Source: Apostichopus japonicus
Taxonomy: Eukaryota > Echinodermata > Holothuroidea > Aspidochirotida > Stichopodidae
Reading direction: 5' to 3'
Length of the DNA stretch: 64,000 nt
Assembly (NCBI RefSeq): GCF_037975245.1
Contig: NC_092563.1
Location: forward strand, 28,545,960 to 28,609,959
This document shows, in pieces, positions 10,935 through 23,327 of this stretch. Each line of letters opens with the position of its first letter. Position 1 is the stretch's first letter. Both the position numbers and the translations under genes were made by a program. The notes below the pieces were generated by a model. It ran no database searches. It was not told the origin of the DNA and was given only the letters and a program-made list of their open reading frames with translations.

Positions 10935-11539
10935 ATGAGAACAGTGTCAGCAACTGAATTTCTTGTAGGGCCTACGAGAAATGGGGCTTCTGTTGCTTCT
11001 GTTGACTGCTTGGTCAATGGCTGTTACCGGTAATTGTTGACATTCAGTCAATCGAAACAGTTAAATAATTACTGGTTGATAACTAATGAACCAAATGTGC
11101 CATCAACGCTGCCATCGTTGAACAATATTATATATACGTAGTCCCAGAGTAAGTGCAACCCGTACCTTTGCCAAAGTCAGTCAATTTTCCATGAAAAAAT
11201 GGAATTTTTTAAAATTGTTTTCTAAGCCTGTAACAAAGTTCGGGAGAGTTAAGATAAATGTAGTGAACAGAGATTATGGGACTCCATGTGAACTTCTTCT
11301 TAAGTAATGCAATCAGTTCGCTAGAAGGTCCACCAGGATGAATTTTCCTCATGATCTGATAGGTAGTTTCGAAAGAAAAAATGAATAATAATAATCATTT
11401 CAAATACAGTCATAATTAACCTGGAAAATAGTCACTTCGATATCGCACGTTTTGCCTTAGATTTCGTTACTTTCGCTTTTTCTGCCCATGTTTTCAAACG
11501 GCATAGCTTTTTCTTCACCTAGTCAGCACTTCTCACGGG

Positions 11540-11781
11540 CATGGGCGGCGATCATGGATCAGCCAACACAAAAATGTTTCGATTTCTTAAATTTTGGGCG
11601 CTTCTGGGAGACGAGGAATTGGTAAACTGAGGAAAAAATGGCGATCACTTCCTTCGAGAATATTTACCAAAATAAAAAAGTGCCGTTTCCTGCAATCTGA
11701 GGGGTCTGCCAGACGAAAAATTTTCTTGTACGCTGCGTGCCAACCTGTGGTGGCGCTCCGCATATAGATAGTCATCACCTG
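11540..11781. mobile_element. Small element nested in the hAT element, 8-bp TSD
   Basis: CTCACGGG is duplicated exactly at 11532-11539 and 11782-11789. The left end CATGGGCGGCGATCATGG matches the terminus of 9438-10285. The right end is degenerate, and a core hairpin (11727-11772) sits next to it, so the right end may be truncated at the core. Confidence 0.65.
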
Positions 11782-11830
11782 CTCACGGGGCATCCAAAAT
11801 ATATTTTCGCTCGACGCCCCTGCCTATGTG

Positions 11831-14800
11831 CACATGAATTTCTTACTTCTCGAGTTTTCTAAAAACGATGTTCAAGTTAGCGTCATACTTCTTCTAACTA
11901 CGTTCTCTGTCAACATCATCATTTGAAACAGGGGTCGTATACAATAAACCAGTGCAGTATAGAAACCATCAACTCGGTTGTAATCCGAGTGCAAGATTCA
12001 TAACATAGATTATACTTTACATTTCCTTGCAGTTTATTGGCATATAAAGGGCGTGGAAGGTGGGGCACAGAAGGCACATGTCCCCTTTTCATATTGAAAC
12101 TGCCCCTATCGACAATAACAACTTAAAGCTACCCTTTTCCATGTTTGGGATTGAAAAGTGCCCCTTTCTAAATACAATAATTGTAATGCAATAAAAAAAA
12201 ATCGTCTTTTTGTTAGAAAACATGAAACTAGGCAAAAAAAAAACTGGAATTGCGGCGGCATGGGGATGTTCGGAGGTTCCATTTCGTAAATAAATTTTTG
12301 GCGTACTTTTATAGTTTGCCCAGCAACTTTAAATCACACTGTGACGCGACAATTGTCAACCACCAATGGGATGAAACGCTCGTCTTTTGCTCATGATAAA
12401 AGTGTACTAGAAAGAGACACCGAAAGTATAACATCTGGCTGTTAGGCACCCATTCGCAGAACACACGCGAGATCGTGTATGAGAGGTGGCGCTCACATAC
12501 AATTCTTGTACGTGAAACTCAAATGTGGCGTCTGAAATTTCTATGGGTATATAGCACAGAATATACCTCCTTATATCTCCAACTGCAGGGCGAGATGAGG
12601 GAGGGGTTCAAACCAACCGGACCCGTTTAGGTAGGGCTAAACTTTTGAGAAAGGGCTAGAGGCGACTGAATGCTACGTGGTGGGGTTGGTCTAGGTTAAC
12701 CCCTAGATAAAATAGAAAATTTTGACGTTAAATGGCCCATGCATTCTCATGGATATTAAATTATGAGTTAGGTCTATCACTAGCTCTAAACGCAAGGTTT
12801 TGTCTGCATTTTAACCCATATTCATTGGCGTAGATGGGGGGGGGGGGTATCCCTGACATTTGACTACAGGGATCTCCCATGTAATAATGCAAATGAGGGT
12901 TTGGGTGGGAGGGGCGGGTTGAACTTGAATTGGAATCATGGCATTTCTCCGAGGCTAGGGTGCCCTTCGAAAACAGTTCGTGTCGCGACTTCAGTCAGGA
13001 TTTTTACACCTGCCCCCCCCCCCCACCAAAAAAAACACCGCCAAATCTTGTTCACGTCAGTGCCCCATAATAATTTAGCGGTAGTCTAACACTGATACAG
13101 TTCATCGAAGTCAACTCCTTAGATAAGGCACGTTGCCATCCATTGCGGTGTGAGGGGGATTGAGCCCATTTTAAGATCATTTGAGTCCAATTAAAGCGTC
13201 TGGCTTTTTATGACACCCGTGGGCTATATTCCATATGCTTGCCCTTAGATCGACGAAGCCGACTACCATGCATGGTGCCCCCCCCCCCCACGAGGGGAAT
13301 AATTTGAGCTATTAGAAAAGGTGAATTCCGAGGCATATTTAGACTAACTTTAAGGTAGATTTATAATTATAATTAATCGACAGGTTGTGCCAATAACTCT
13401 TTTTAAATTCTTGTTTGGGTTTACAGGAGGGGGATATGTACATGCCCAGAAAACCATGGATCCGCGCTTAAATGGGGGGGGGGGAGAGTTTGTTCATATC
13501 AGGGGAATTACATTTAAATTTGATAAAGTCATTATGTTTAATAACATAATACCACTGAAGACGACGACCAACATAGGGAGTCCTTTTGCACTGCTCTCTC
13601 CCCATCTGAATCCACCATATGCCTCTGTAGTGTAAATTAGCCTTACCCGGTTAAATGATATACCATTTTTCTTTTGCCAGTTTGTTTAGTTTTGTTTAAG
13701 GTAATCCACCTGATCACACAAGGTTTATAAATGCATTTTTACTTTTTTGGGGGTGTAGGGCAATGGGAAGGAGGGTTGATGCCTTTCAACGATAAATGGA
13801 AGTCACATCACAAGCATAAACAATCCCTGAATTGACCGAAGTATTACCCTGAATGTTGTGACCAGACAAATTATTCCCAGATGCTGAGAAGTTTAATATT
13901 TTAATAAGAAGACTGTAAAATGCTATTTGACAGTTGGTGTAAACAACTTTCCTTTTTCAATTTCCAAGACTGGTACTGTCTTGTTTAGCCACCGACATTT
14001 TATATCCTCAAGATGTTCAATGTTGAACTATTTCCAAAAAGGCAATTACTAGGATTGAAAGAGACGAAATAAGACAAAATATATCTGGTATTTAATTTGA
14101 ATTTTTCATTTCTTTCCTTCCTCATTGATTCTGAGTTGTAAATACTTTCACTTAAAGTAAACCATAACGCCTGCAATTAGTATAACTTAGATAAGAAAAC
14201 AATGGAAAAACCAATGAAGACCTTTTAACTTAATTAAGCCATTTGCAAACAACTAATCCAACCTCAAAATTAAAATGGTTTATCCCTTGGATAAGCTAAT
14301 ATCCGAATACAAAACTTCTTTTCTTCAAAACAGTATGCTTTCACATAATCAGAAAGTACTTACAAAAGTTAAACAACACCATACACAATAAATGATGAGC
14401 TTTGGTAGCAGAGTATTCCTTGTAATACTCCTTAGTACTCAAACAGTAAACAAAGTAAGGATAGACTCAAATTGTGGAAAATAGCAGATAAACCCACTAT
14501 AGCACCCTTAAGTTACCAGATAACATTCAGTTAAGATAGCAGGATGACTTGCAGGTTCCCTACATATGATCAAGTTTCCTCTTTCAAACACTGAATGTCC
14601 TTTTGAGTAAATGTTACATTTTTAGCACATTTAGTAATTTTGGCAGAAGCGAGATGCAATTGTCAAATGAAAACTTAAAGACTGTTCATTTTCTTTTAAC
14701 ATTACAGGGGTTGATTGTCCTTGTCACGAACTGTTGATGCTAATTACTAATCGACATGTTAATTCCATATCTAGGTGTACCCTGCGAGGAACTGAACTTT

Positions 14801-15270
14801 GCTTACGTAATTATAGAAATGCATCCAACTGATCGATGCAACTACCTTTGTGAGAGTGAAGCAACAAGAGAAAATTCTCTACAGGGGATATCCATCACAA
14901 CTTCAAGGACACCCAACTTACTACTTAACTGGCAATTATGACCTGGGATACTTTTTATTTTCAAGATTCATAAGAAAGAAGAAAAGACAGTTATAAACTC
15001 TTTGGAATAAGAAATCACAACAAACAACTGTGGGACTGATAGGAACTTTTGTCACACATTTAAATTATTCTAGGTCTTTCCTACAAAACCATTATCAAAA
15101 ACAATGCATAGCAACTTGGCAACATTGATCCTTTTTGGACGGAACAAACATCTTGTTTTGTGTTGGAATGAGACTAGACTAGTTACACAAATTTAACCTA
15201 TTTTTCCCGTACAAAGACAATTGTGCAATAGTTTTACCAGGATCCCTACTCAGTTTAGTCTACATTGTTT
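11831..15270. other. Intergenic, no gene seen
   Basis: 11.8-13.7 kb still holds hAT-like debris: C/G runs at about 12838, 13015, 13279 and 13475, and an unpaired GGCGTAGAT end near 12829. From 13.7 kb the sequence turns unique and AT-rich. It may include downstream parts of the NFAT5-like 3' untranslated region, but no open frame here looks coding. Confidence 0.4.
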
Positions 15271-15276
15271 TTTATT
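15271..15276 (-). promoter_or_regulatory. Candidate polyadenylation signal, NFAT5-like gene
   Basis: AATAAA on the minus strand, about 755 bases after the stop codon. Between stop and signal the transcript has a run of about 20 T (15464-15484 on this strand as A). Another AATAAA lies about 315 bases further downstream, near 14955, so the actual site is uncertain. Confidence 0.35.
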
Positions 15277-16030
15277 GGGCTGAGAATACAGAGACCTGTG
15301 CATTGGATAGCAGACATAAAACAGAATACAGCAAAATAAAAGTACCTCTTTGCAAATAGAAATCTCCTGTTCATATATAAATTTATATTACTATATACAA
15401 AACATCATCTACACTATATACAGTTTTGTACAATATTCACATAGCAACCATGTTTACTCCTGGCCAAAAAAAAAAAAAAAAAAATGGAAATGCATTTGGC
15501 TCTTGAAAAATGTACAAGGATGGTTATCATTTGTTTCACTATAAAACAATATGAATAAATAAGGACTTCACAAGGTGCATTACGCATATTAGTTTGGTTT
15601 GTGTGTGGATTGGTCATGGTACCATGGTCTGCCCCCTATTCGGTAAAGCTACATCAGAATGGAAGTTGGTTTTTGTTGCAGAGCCCTCATAAAGTCTAAA
15701 ACTGTAGAAAATAAAATAAAAATGAAGGAGATATGTTAGAAAACATGGAAAAACTGTATTTGGACGCACAACCATTAAACAACAAATCCAAATATATTTT
15801 GGCTTGTATAACCTTAAATATTAAGCAAATTATGCATTTACAATTTTACATGTCCATAATGAAGAGAGCATATCGAGACAGCTTGGTAAATTATATACAA
15901 ACCTGCTTGAGAGAAAAATAAAAGATTAAATAATGGCTACTCGAGGCCAAAGCAGGCTGTCTCAACTGCAAAACAAAGTGGAGTACAGAAGAAAGCAGAG
16001 CGGATAACGCTAGAAGCTAGCTTAAAGGTT

Positions 16031-16437
16031 CTATACTGTACCATCTTCTAAGGCCGCTCCAGTGAGTAGGCCAGCAGAGTTCTCAGGCTTTACATCGCTA
16101 ATCATTGTTGGGTTGTTAAGGGTGAAATTGGAAGCTGAGCCAAATATGTCCACCAAACTAGAGTTGATCACTGATGGTGCTGAAGTTGACAGGGTTGAAG
16201 CTGCAGGCTTGATGTTATCAGCAACAGTTGAACTGAACAGGGTGGGTTCAGTCAAATTGATGAAGCCAGGTTGCGCTGACAGCACGTTACTTGCTGGGGC
16301 TGACAGGACATTGGGTGAGGAACTTGTTACAAGTAAGTCAGACAGACCTTGAAGAAGATTCTGCGTTGGCTTCTGCTGATGCACAACAGGCACTGATGAC
16401 AACAAAGCCGTTGATGGTGGTAAAGAAGCGTTCAGGT
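16031..16437 (-). CDS. NFAT5: NFAT5-like exon 10, C-terminus and stop
   Basis: Acceptor TATTTACAG. Ser/Thr/Pro/Asn-rich tail with repeated hydrophobic patches (SLVDIFGSASN, INLTEPTLFSS) typical of activation domains, VKPE, and stop TAG at 16031-16033. Confidence 0.92.
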
Positions 16438-19400
16438 CTGTAAATATGCGGGGAAAAGATCAATTAGCACCTAGACCTAATGATGATTTGACTAAAACCT
16501 CTTCGAGAGGACTTTCACACCGGTGGCTAACCAAATGCTAACACTTGCTTACCTATGGCAGGAGACACGACTTGCATGGGCTCAACATCTGGCACAATAT
16601 CACTTTTGGTCATCAGTCCAGCTGCTACTTTCATCAAGTCCTCGAAGCTCTGTTTTTGAGTTTGCTGGATGATTTGTTGTTGCAGCATCTGCGTTTGCTG
16701 GTTCACAAGATCCACTGAATTTCTCTTCAGATCAAGTGGCTGTCCCATGGAAATCAATGGAATTTGATCACTGAGCTTCAAAATAGGTGGACTGGAATCT
16801 TTTGTGCAAGAAAGTCTTGAAGCAAGAAGTTGCAGTACTGTGAAAGAGAAACTTGCACAATAATTTTCTACACCAAGCTTTGAGAATAAAATGGGGTACT
16901 TTGAAATGTAGGAAGCAGTATGCATCTTATGAGGTAGAGCTTTTCTTCCATTCAAAGGATAATACTGACTTCTGACAATGTTAGTGCATGGAGATTTTCC
17001 TTTTTCGACGATTGTTAACAGTTTGTATTCGAGGTCTGTACAAAGCACTTGATTATTCAAATACTTTTTAAAACTTTTTAAGGCATCTGCTAGTTGTTCA
17101 TCACGATGATGCAGTGAATAAAGGCAAAAATCATACTGAAAGTAATAATTCCAAATAAACACCTTTTCTATGTTATCAGGTTTTTTTTAAAGTCTACACT
17201 TTCACAAACGTATTACATACCTGCTGCATTACTCAAATCTGGTACAGGCTCTTGCACAGGTTCTATTTCTGTCTTTGGTTCTGAAAGTAGGTGGGAAAGA
17301 ACACAATTAATATTCACATCTTAAGCCAACATGGAAGGAAACAACTGCAGGCAGACGAGGGCAAAGGGGAGATAGAGAAGAAAGAAAGTGTCTTTGTCCT
17401 GTTTGTGAAGCAGCTGGCAGACGAATTTGATTGTGTGACTATTTTGAGCGAAAGTACAGTTTCGTGCTTATACAACTTTTGATTATTTGCATTGTTGCTC
17501 TTTCAATGTAATACATTTCAGCTTAAATTTACCTTAAACAATGTCGTTAGTTGAAATCAAAGTCTTCACATAGTTTCCAAATGGAAAATTTCAATGTCTT
17601 ACAGAAGACTTCTACATCCAACTAAGTCATTGTTAAACCATATTATTACCCATTACAATGAGTCCAATCATTTGGGTGCTTGACTTCCAATAAAGGGTCA
17701 ATGACACAATGCAAACAATCCACAAAACTTATTACATTTGGCAAACTTGCAGGTTCCTCTTGCACCCAAATGAAAGGATATCTTACAGTAGTTGTAAACT
17801 TAAGGGTTAACCCTAGGTAGACAGAAAGAGCAAAAATGCAAAATTGAAGCTGAAAATCTTCCCAATTATCCACAACTAGAATTCCTTGCCTAGCTTAGTA
17901 TAATCCTAACTTAAAATTATTATTCTAAAGGAATCCTCAGTGTGGTTAAAATTTTCAGCAACATAATGTGACACCCATTGAAACCAAATCTGATAACTGC
18001 TTCATGTCAAGTAGAAAGAGAAAGAAATGGGGACTCTTCAGAGGCAACATCTTGTACCTTAAGAATGGAGAGGGGGGAAAAAAAGAGTCTCCACTGCATG
18101 GTGATGAACCGTCTATGTACCTGAAAAGTGTAAAATGAGCAGTCCAATTCATATGTCGAATCAGTTCCAAATTTGAGGTCATGAGATGTGACAACATACG
18201 TTTATGAAAATTAAGATGTTTTTTTTGGAAATCCAAAGGCAAATGAACTCTCAGAGGCAATGAAATTGCTGTCACACCACATGACTTCACATTTGTCTGA
18301 TCTTACACGATAACATACAGATTTCATCAACAAAAGAAAATGAAAACCAAAATCCTAAATAAAAACAGCGTTTGCTTGAGTGGTATATCTGTGAGTGAAC
18401 AGTTTCAATGATGGGGGAAAGTTAATGAGAGAATTAGACCTGTGAAAAAACCAAACCAAACAAGAGGTTTCTCACACAAAGAAACCTTTTATTTGACTTT
18501 ACAAAAGAAACCAAGCAAACGCTATCTTTGGAATTTGGGAAAAACATATGGCGACAATGCCTTCTTAGACCATTACTGAAAATAGCAAAGAACATTTTGC
18601 CGTTACTGTTCATTTCTGTGGTATCTCCGTTGGCTGAAGTTCGGGGGAGAGCCCGATTTGGACTCTTCCTGATACGTCACAGCCGATTGCTACACGAACA
18701 AAATACACTGCGTGCACTATCCAAAAGGCACTAAAGGGGGAAGAGCAGAGTTCAGGTTATAACATTCATTGCCCACTACCATTCCCACAATTTATTCAGA
18801 TGTTGCATTCAATCCCATTGTCAATCAGAACCACCCCATCCAAATTTTTAATAGAGATGACAAGAATTCCTCCCTCTAAAGAAAACTTCTTTGATATGTA
18901 ACTTGAATTCTCACAATAATTAGCAAGTATTCAATATATTTTAATTTCCCTTCCTTTTTATGCAACATTTTTCTGTATACAAATTCCCTACCCATTCCCT
19001 ACCCAAATTCCCTACCCATACAAATTCCCTACCCAAATTCCCTACCCAATTCCCCTCCCACCACCCCAACACATTTTCAATCAAATCTCTCGCCTTCACC
19101 CACTACCCATTCAGTTTTTATCTTTAATTAATATACCCAGTTACATATAAAGTACAAATACAATGAAAAAACGAAAAAGTGCAATACTGAAGAAAATCAC
19201 AACATTTATCAAACGGTGAAAAATGCTACCGTACTGGATTTGCAGAGATTATAGTCAAGGTTGGGTTGGTTTTGTGGTACAGCACAGAGATCGGCAACTC
19301 ATACCAGCACAGATAATGGAACTATGCAGCTATTTCTACCGGACTGTTGCCTATTCATTCCTTTTCAACAAGAATTTGATTTCTTGCACACACATGCAAC

Positions 19401-22400
19401 AGCTAGGTAAAATGTTTAAAACAGCTGCAACTGATATTCATTTTCCATTCATTTCACTCTCCAGCTGCCATTGTGATGCAATTTCAATGTGACAAACGTT
19501 TTGAGATCCCTGGAAGACAAAGAGCTACCAAATCACTATTCAAGGTTAATCAATTCGTAGCGTGGTAAAGACATGTTCTGCTTCCATCAAGGAGCATTTT
19601 GGAAATGATTTTATAAGGACGATGAACAGAAAAGGTAGCCCGTTCTGCCAGGGAACTTGTACTTTACAATGGCATCTGGAGAATGTTTAAAACAAGCAAC
19701 TCTCTTCACTTGAACACTCCCCAAAGTAGAAGAGACTTTGGGGGCAACCACTTTTCACGATCAAACACCTCAGTATAACTTTTGTTGGTTGTTGACATTA
19801 AAATGTTTTAGAGAATATGCAAGACTAAGATCACACAAGTTATGTTATGATAACAGGTTCCATGGTATGAGGGTCTACTTTGTGCTGCTTGGCAAGGTAA
19901 CTTGCATCATTGTGTAACGTGACAAGACAGCCAGAAGCCAGAGATCAAAGGAAAATCAAGAAGACAAAATTTGTACTATTTTCTGCTGGCTTTTGTCACG
20001 CAAGGCTGTCTACTGCACATAATGGTCTGTCACAATTTTCAAGGGATATCGATATAACTAAAACTCAGCTGCAAATCCATGAAACTCCAGTCAGGGAATG
20101 ATTGATTTTTAATTTTTAGGTTTTACTTGACAAACTATTCACACTTGGCAGCAATTACCAATAATAGGAGCAGAAAATCAGGCTGACTGGAACTTCAAGC
20201 ACGGCTAACATTTTTGTAAGGTGTTAGATATGTGCAAGTCAGCATGGCAAAAAGCAACATACCTGGTATTGGAATATAGGTAATAGGGTGAGCCATAAGC
20301 TCACTTGATTTACCTCCCCCACAGGAGACAACCAGGTAGACCTCCACCGGTCTTTGTATGTCCATCACCTTATATGGCGGTATGGTACATAATATGTGAG
20401 TCTGCAAAGGAAAAAAAAAATCATTATGCACATTACAAAAATTTGACATGAAGATGGTTATAAATTCTGATAACCTTAGACTACTTATATATATGAACTA
20501 CATACATATTACTCTAAATCAGTTCTCAAACCCAATGTGCTTGAAGTAGTAACAACTTATACAAAACTCAATTTCCCTGGAAAAATTCTCAAACACATTC
20601 TCTCTGGCAGTCTGAATTACCTGGCAAAACTTACATTGTGAAATAAACTCTTGTCGATTTTGCAAGATCCAACCCAGGTGGACTTGCCAGCACCAGATAA
20701 TTCCAACAATTTCACTTCACAGTTTTTATTGATGAAGTTCTTCCCAATGATGAACAACTCTTGTCCACCTGCGGCTGAACACTCCGTTAGGCTCCTTTTA
20801 ATGATTTCAGGATGACCAAGAGGTTGTGCTGCAAATGTAATTGACAATAACTATGCATTATATTCAATAAAATAAAGTTTACAGATGTTCATAAGAATTC
20901 TTGGATAACTGTTTCACTAAAATAGTATGTATAACTGCATTGAGGTTCTGATGACTATCTTATGTTGGCACTATGAAATACAACAAAACACACAGAACTT
21001 TGGTATTACTTTTTACACTTGACTAGTCATACTTCGAATGGAGAAGCTATAACTACGTTCATGGAAGCTTTTAATCACATGCCTTTACTCATAAATAAGA
21101 CAAAATAAATACAAGGTAACTGCTATGATCTTCCATTAGGCAATGGAAAGGAGGAATTTTAAGCCCTGTACTTACTACAACAAACAAGCGAGGATATAGT
21201 TTGAATGGCTGTAACTCCTTTACTCCCAGGTAAAAGAACTCTAAATGCCATCCTCACACTTGTGCTCTTCTTTTTAGACCTGTAAAGTCCACCATTGTGT
21301 TCCACATCAGCATTTCTTAACTTCAAGATTCCCACACAGTCAATTCTGCAATGGAGAGTAAATGTTAAAAGTGAAGACCCATTTTTTTTAAAAAGAAATG
21401 GAAGATGATATCACAATCTGAGCGATCCAATAAGACAAGCAAAAGTAATTCAAACAGAAAGACAAGACTACTCTGGGATGGTTCTGACTCACCTCATTTC
21501 CATAACTCCACCATGTTCTTGTGGTTGCCATGGTATTCTAATCACTTTGGTGCCTTCCATGTCTACTTCAGAACATGGTGTTGCATTTTGGCCTGTCACT
21601 TTGCATGCCTGGTAGTATCCATGAGGACGCACTTTACCTTGGTCAGTAACGATGAAAACCATCAACTCAGCAGCCTGGTTCCACCCTTTTAACTGAAGAT
21701 AGAAATATTTCTGTTATTTACCAACGGAAATATAAAACGATGCATTGACATTCGACTAGAACAACCCATGGATATGCAGCCAATTGCAATTGTCAATATG
21801 GCATTTCCTCACTTATACATATAAAGTAGCATATCCCAAGATGTTAGATTCATAGAAGATACGATCTGATTTTGAATATAGCATAATGTACCAAAGTAAT
21901 GGCCAAATTGCTACACAAATACAAAGATTCCAAGCACTTTCTGTGAACAGAATACTCAACTTTGTAGTATGTGACAAACTAAGCTTACAAACATCACTAT
22001 AATTAAACCAGCAAACAGTATATTAGAGTGAATTATGCAGTTTAGTGTTGAAATGTAGTGACTTTGAATTTTTAAAACACATGTATCACTTTCTCCTTCC
22101 TCACCTGAACAGTTGGAAACCCCACCTTGGCCTCATTCTTCACACAACCTCTGCTGCCTTCCACCAGGTACCTGGCTCGGTGGTGGCGCTCTGGCTGATC
22201 AACAATTGTCAGCTCAATGCCATCTTGAGATGGAGGGCAAGGCACTGATAATCCTGGTAACTTTCTCGACTTTGGTCGTGTTACCTTTCTGCATGATGTC
22301 TTTGAGCTAGAAATTGAAGACAAAAAGGGAGGAAGTGAATATATGAATGATAGACACTTCTCACACACACAGAGATGCTGGTGGTAAACATGAAAGGGTG

Positions 22401-23327
22401 CAACGTCAAGCTGCCCAACTTGTTAAAAGTCACTGTACCTTTTAATATTACTTTGAACTGGACACTTGCTGGATTCTTGCAAAGAGATGATTGGGTCATC
22501 TGTTGATGTTCCTGCCAGATGCAGGAGGAGTTGAGAATGTTTCAGGGCAGATGAGAAATCAGCAGCTTGTTTTGGGACCTCAGCATGTTGGGGACCCTCT
22601 ACCAACTTCAGACATTTTCGAGCTGTCCCATGCGCAGAACTGTCGGCTGACCTCTTCAGCGATGGCTTGAACATGGTGCTGTCATTACTCATTTCATCCC
22701 AGAAGGAGGTGATGCTACTGATGGTGTCCTCATCTACAGTGGAAGGGGTCGTTTCTACACTCCACATGGAACCAGGGGATGTTGATGATGCTGGACTTGT
22801 TGCATACCCGTCATCTGACTGGTCATCCAAGAACTCAGACAGACTTACCGGTTCAGCACTTGGAAAGCACTCAACTATCTGACTGCTGTGTTGATTATTT
22901 GATGGGAGAGTGCAGAAGTTTTGCACCACAGCTTTTCCGAGCATCTGACCATCTGCATATTTTGCAAATAAATAGATAGCATAAATGTCCGAAACTATGA
23001 AGGCGTCTTGGCATGTGAAAAAGAAATTTATGTTAGTTCTGAAGACCTGTGGTGAACGATAAGGGAACTGCAAAATTAGCATAAAAAGATTTAGCAAAAA
23101 GCGGTGGACTGCTGCTTCTTGACATGAAGAAAAGTGAATGATTAATAACAAAGTAAAAGGCAATTAAAAATGTCAATCATGGAAAAATGCACATAGAAAT
23201 CATTTACCGACACTCAATGAATGGTAAAAGTTAATTCTATGGAACAAAAGAAAATGGGAGTACCTACCTATACAAGTATCAGTTTTCACTGACAGATCAG
23301 CCTGCAGAGCCATGACATCAATTATTT
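16031..23327 (-). CDS. NFAT5: NFAT5-like Rel-homology transcription factor
   Basis: Ten minus-strand exons join in a single open frame of 738 codons if the ATG at 23313 is used. Residues 215-380 form the Rel-homology DNA-binding domain with the recognition-loop motif HHRARYLVEGSRG (228-240), then VRPHGYYQACKVTGQNATPC and DCVGILKLRNADVE. Residues about 380-488 form the IPT dimerisation domain (ELFIIGKNF, THILCTIPPYK). The wording is closer to NFAT5/TonEBP than to calcineurin-regulated NFAT1-4; no PxIxIT site or SP-repeat block is seen in the acidic, serine-rich N-terminus. After the Rel region come a short Gln-rich stretch (555-571), QSFEDLMK (571-578, also seen in vertebrate NFAT5 as a CSFEEAMK-type motif) and EPMQV. 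The tail is only about 250 residues, against about 1000 in vertebrates. VKPE near the C-terminus fits a SUMO site. In animals NFAT5 drives osmotic-stress genes; that role here is inferred. Confidence 0.92.
16553..16837 (-). CDS. NFAT5: NFAT5-like exon 9, Gln-rich activation segment
   Basis: Acceptor TCTTTCACAG, donor CATAG|GTAAGC. Contains the Gln-rich stretch and the conserved motif QSFEDLMK followed by VEPMQVV. Confidence 0.93.
17221..17280 (-). CDS. NFAT5: NFAT5-like exon 8, short linker
   Basis: Acceptor CTACTTTCAG, donor GCAG|GTATGT. Sixty bases encode the acidic, proline-rich EPKTEIEPVQEPVPDLSNAA. Its phase fits both neighbours. The 3-kb intron before it (17281-20262) shows nothing coding and a minisatellite of CAAATTCCCTACCC units at about 18985-19060. 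Confidence 0.8.
20263..20401 (-). CDS. NFAT5: NFAT5-like exon 7, end of IPT domain
   Basis: Acceptor CTTTGCAG, donor CCAG|GTATGTT. Encodes CTIPPYK and VEVYLVVSCGGGKSSE, ending ITYIPIP. Confidence 0.93.
20635..20828 (-). CDS. NFAT5: NFAT5-like exon 6, IPT domain
   Basis: Acceptor CATTTGCAG, donor CAAT|GTAAGT. Encodes PEIIKRSLTECSAAGGQELF and IIGKNF of the dimerisation fold. Confidence 0.95.
21176..21345 (-). CDS. NFAT5: NFAT5-like exon 5, Rel domain
   Basis: Acceptor CATTGCAG, donor TGTA|GTAAGTAC. Encodes RIDCVGILKLRNADVE, then RSKKKSTSVRMAFRV. Confidence 0.95.
21493..21692 (-). CDS. NFAT5: NFAT5-like exon 4, Rel domain
   Basis: Acceptor TATCTTCAG, donor ATGAG|GTGAGTC. Contains KVRPHGYYQACKVTG and ATPCSEVDMEGTKVI, near-identical in pattern to vertebrate NFAT5. 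Confidence 0.95.
22105..22306 (-). CDS. NFAT5: NFAT5-like exon 3, start of Rel domain
   Basis: Acceptor TTTCTAG, donor CAG|GTGAGG. It carries a basic stretch (residues 193-202, possible nuclear signal) and the DNA-recognition motif RARYLVEGSRG. Confidence 0.95.
22439..22952 (-). CDS. NFAT5: NFAT5-like exon 2, regulatory N-terminus
   Basis: Acceptor AAATATGCAG, donor AAAAG|GTACAG. It encodes residues 16-187: acidic and Ser/Thr-rich, low complexity, with a basic cluster KCLKLVE near its end. No known domain. Confidence 0.85.
23268..23327 (-). CDS. NFAT5: NFAT5-like exon 1 (first recognised coding exon)
   Basis: Acceptor TTTCAACAG before 23327, donor ATAG|GTAGGTA after 23268. The in-frame ATG is at 23313 and gives MALQADLSVKTDTCI. 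The frame stays open to the acceptor, so an upstream coding exon entering with one base carried over is possible. Confidence 0.7.

Larger units (their letters stand above)
10495..11822. mobile_element. hAT element with transposase remnant, perfect 8-bp TSD
   Basis: CCTATGTG lies directly on both sides (10487-10494, 11823-11830). The ends CAGTGGCGTCGTG and, reverse-complemented, CAGGGGCGTCGAG are inverted repeats. Inside, 10641-10934 encodes the C-terminal hAT dimerisation domain, which identifies the superfamily for the whole group. Length 1328 bp is well under that of an autonomous hAT element, so most of the transposase is deleted. The element 11540-11781 is nested in it. Confidence 0.88.

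Noticed and set aside
10631-11017. Overlapping open frames on both strands around the hAT domain
   Set aside because: Only the 10641-10934 plus frame has family motifs; the rest are shadows.
12829-12860. GGCGTAGAT terminus followed by a G-run
   Set aside because: Looks like a family end but no partner end or TSD could be found.
17955-18290. Minus-strand open frame between NFAT5-like exons 7 and 8
   Set aside because: No resemblance to NFAT sequence, and exons 7 and 8 already join in phase.
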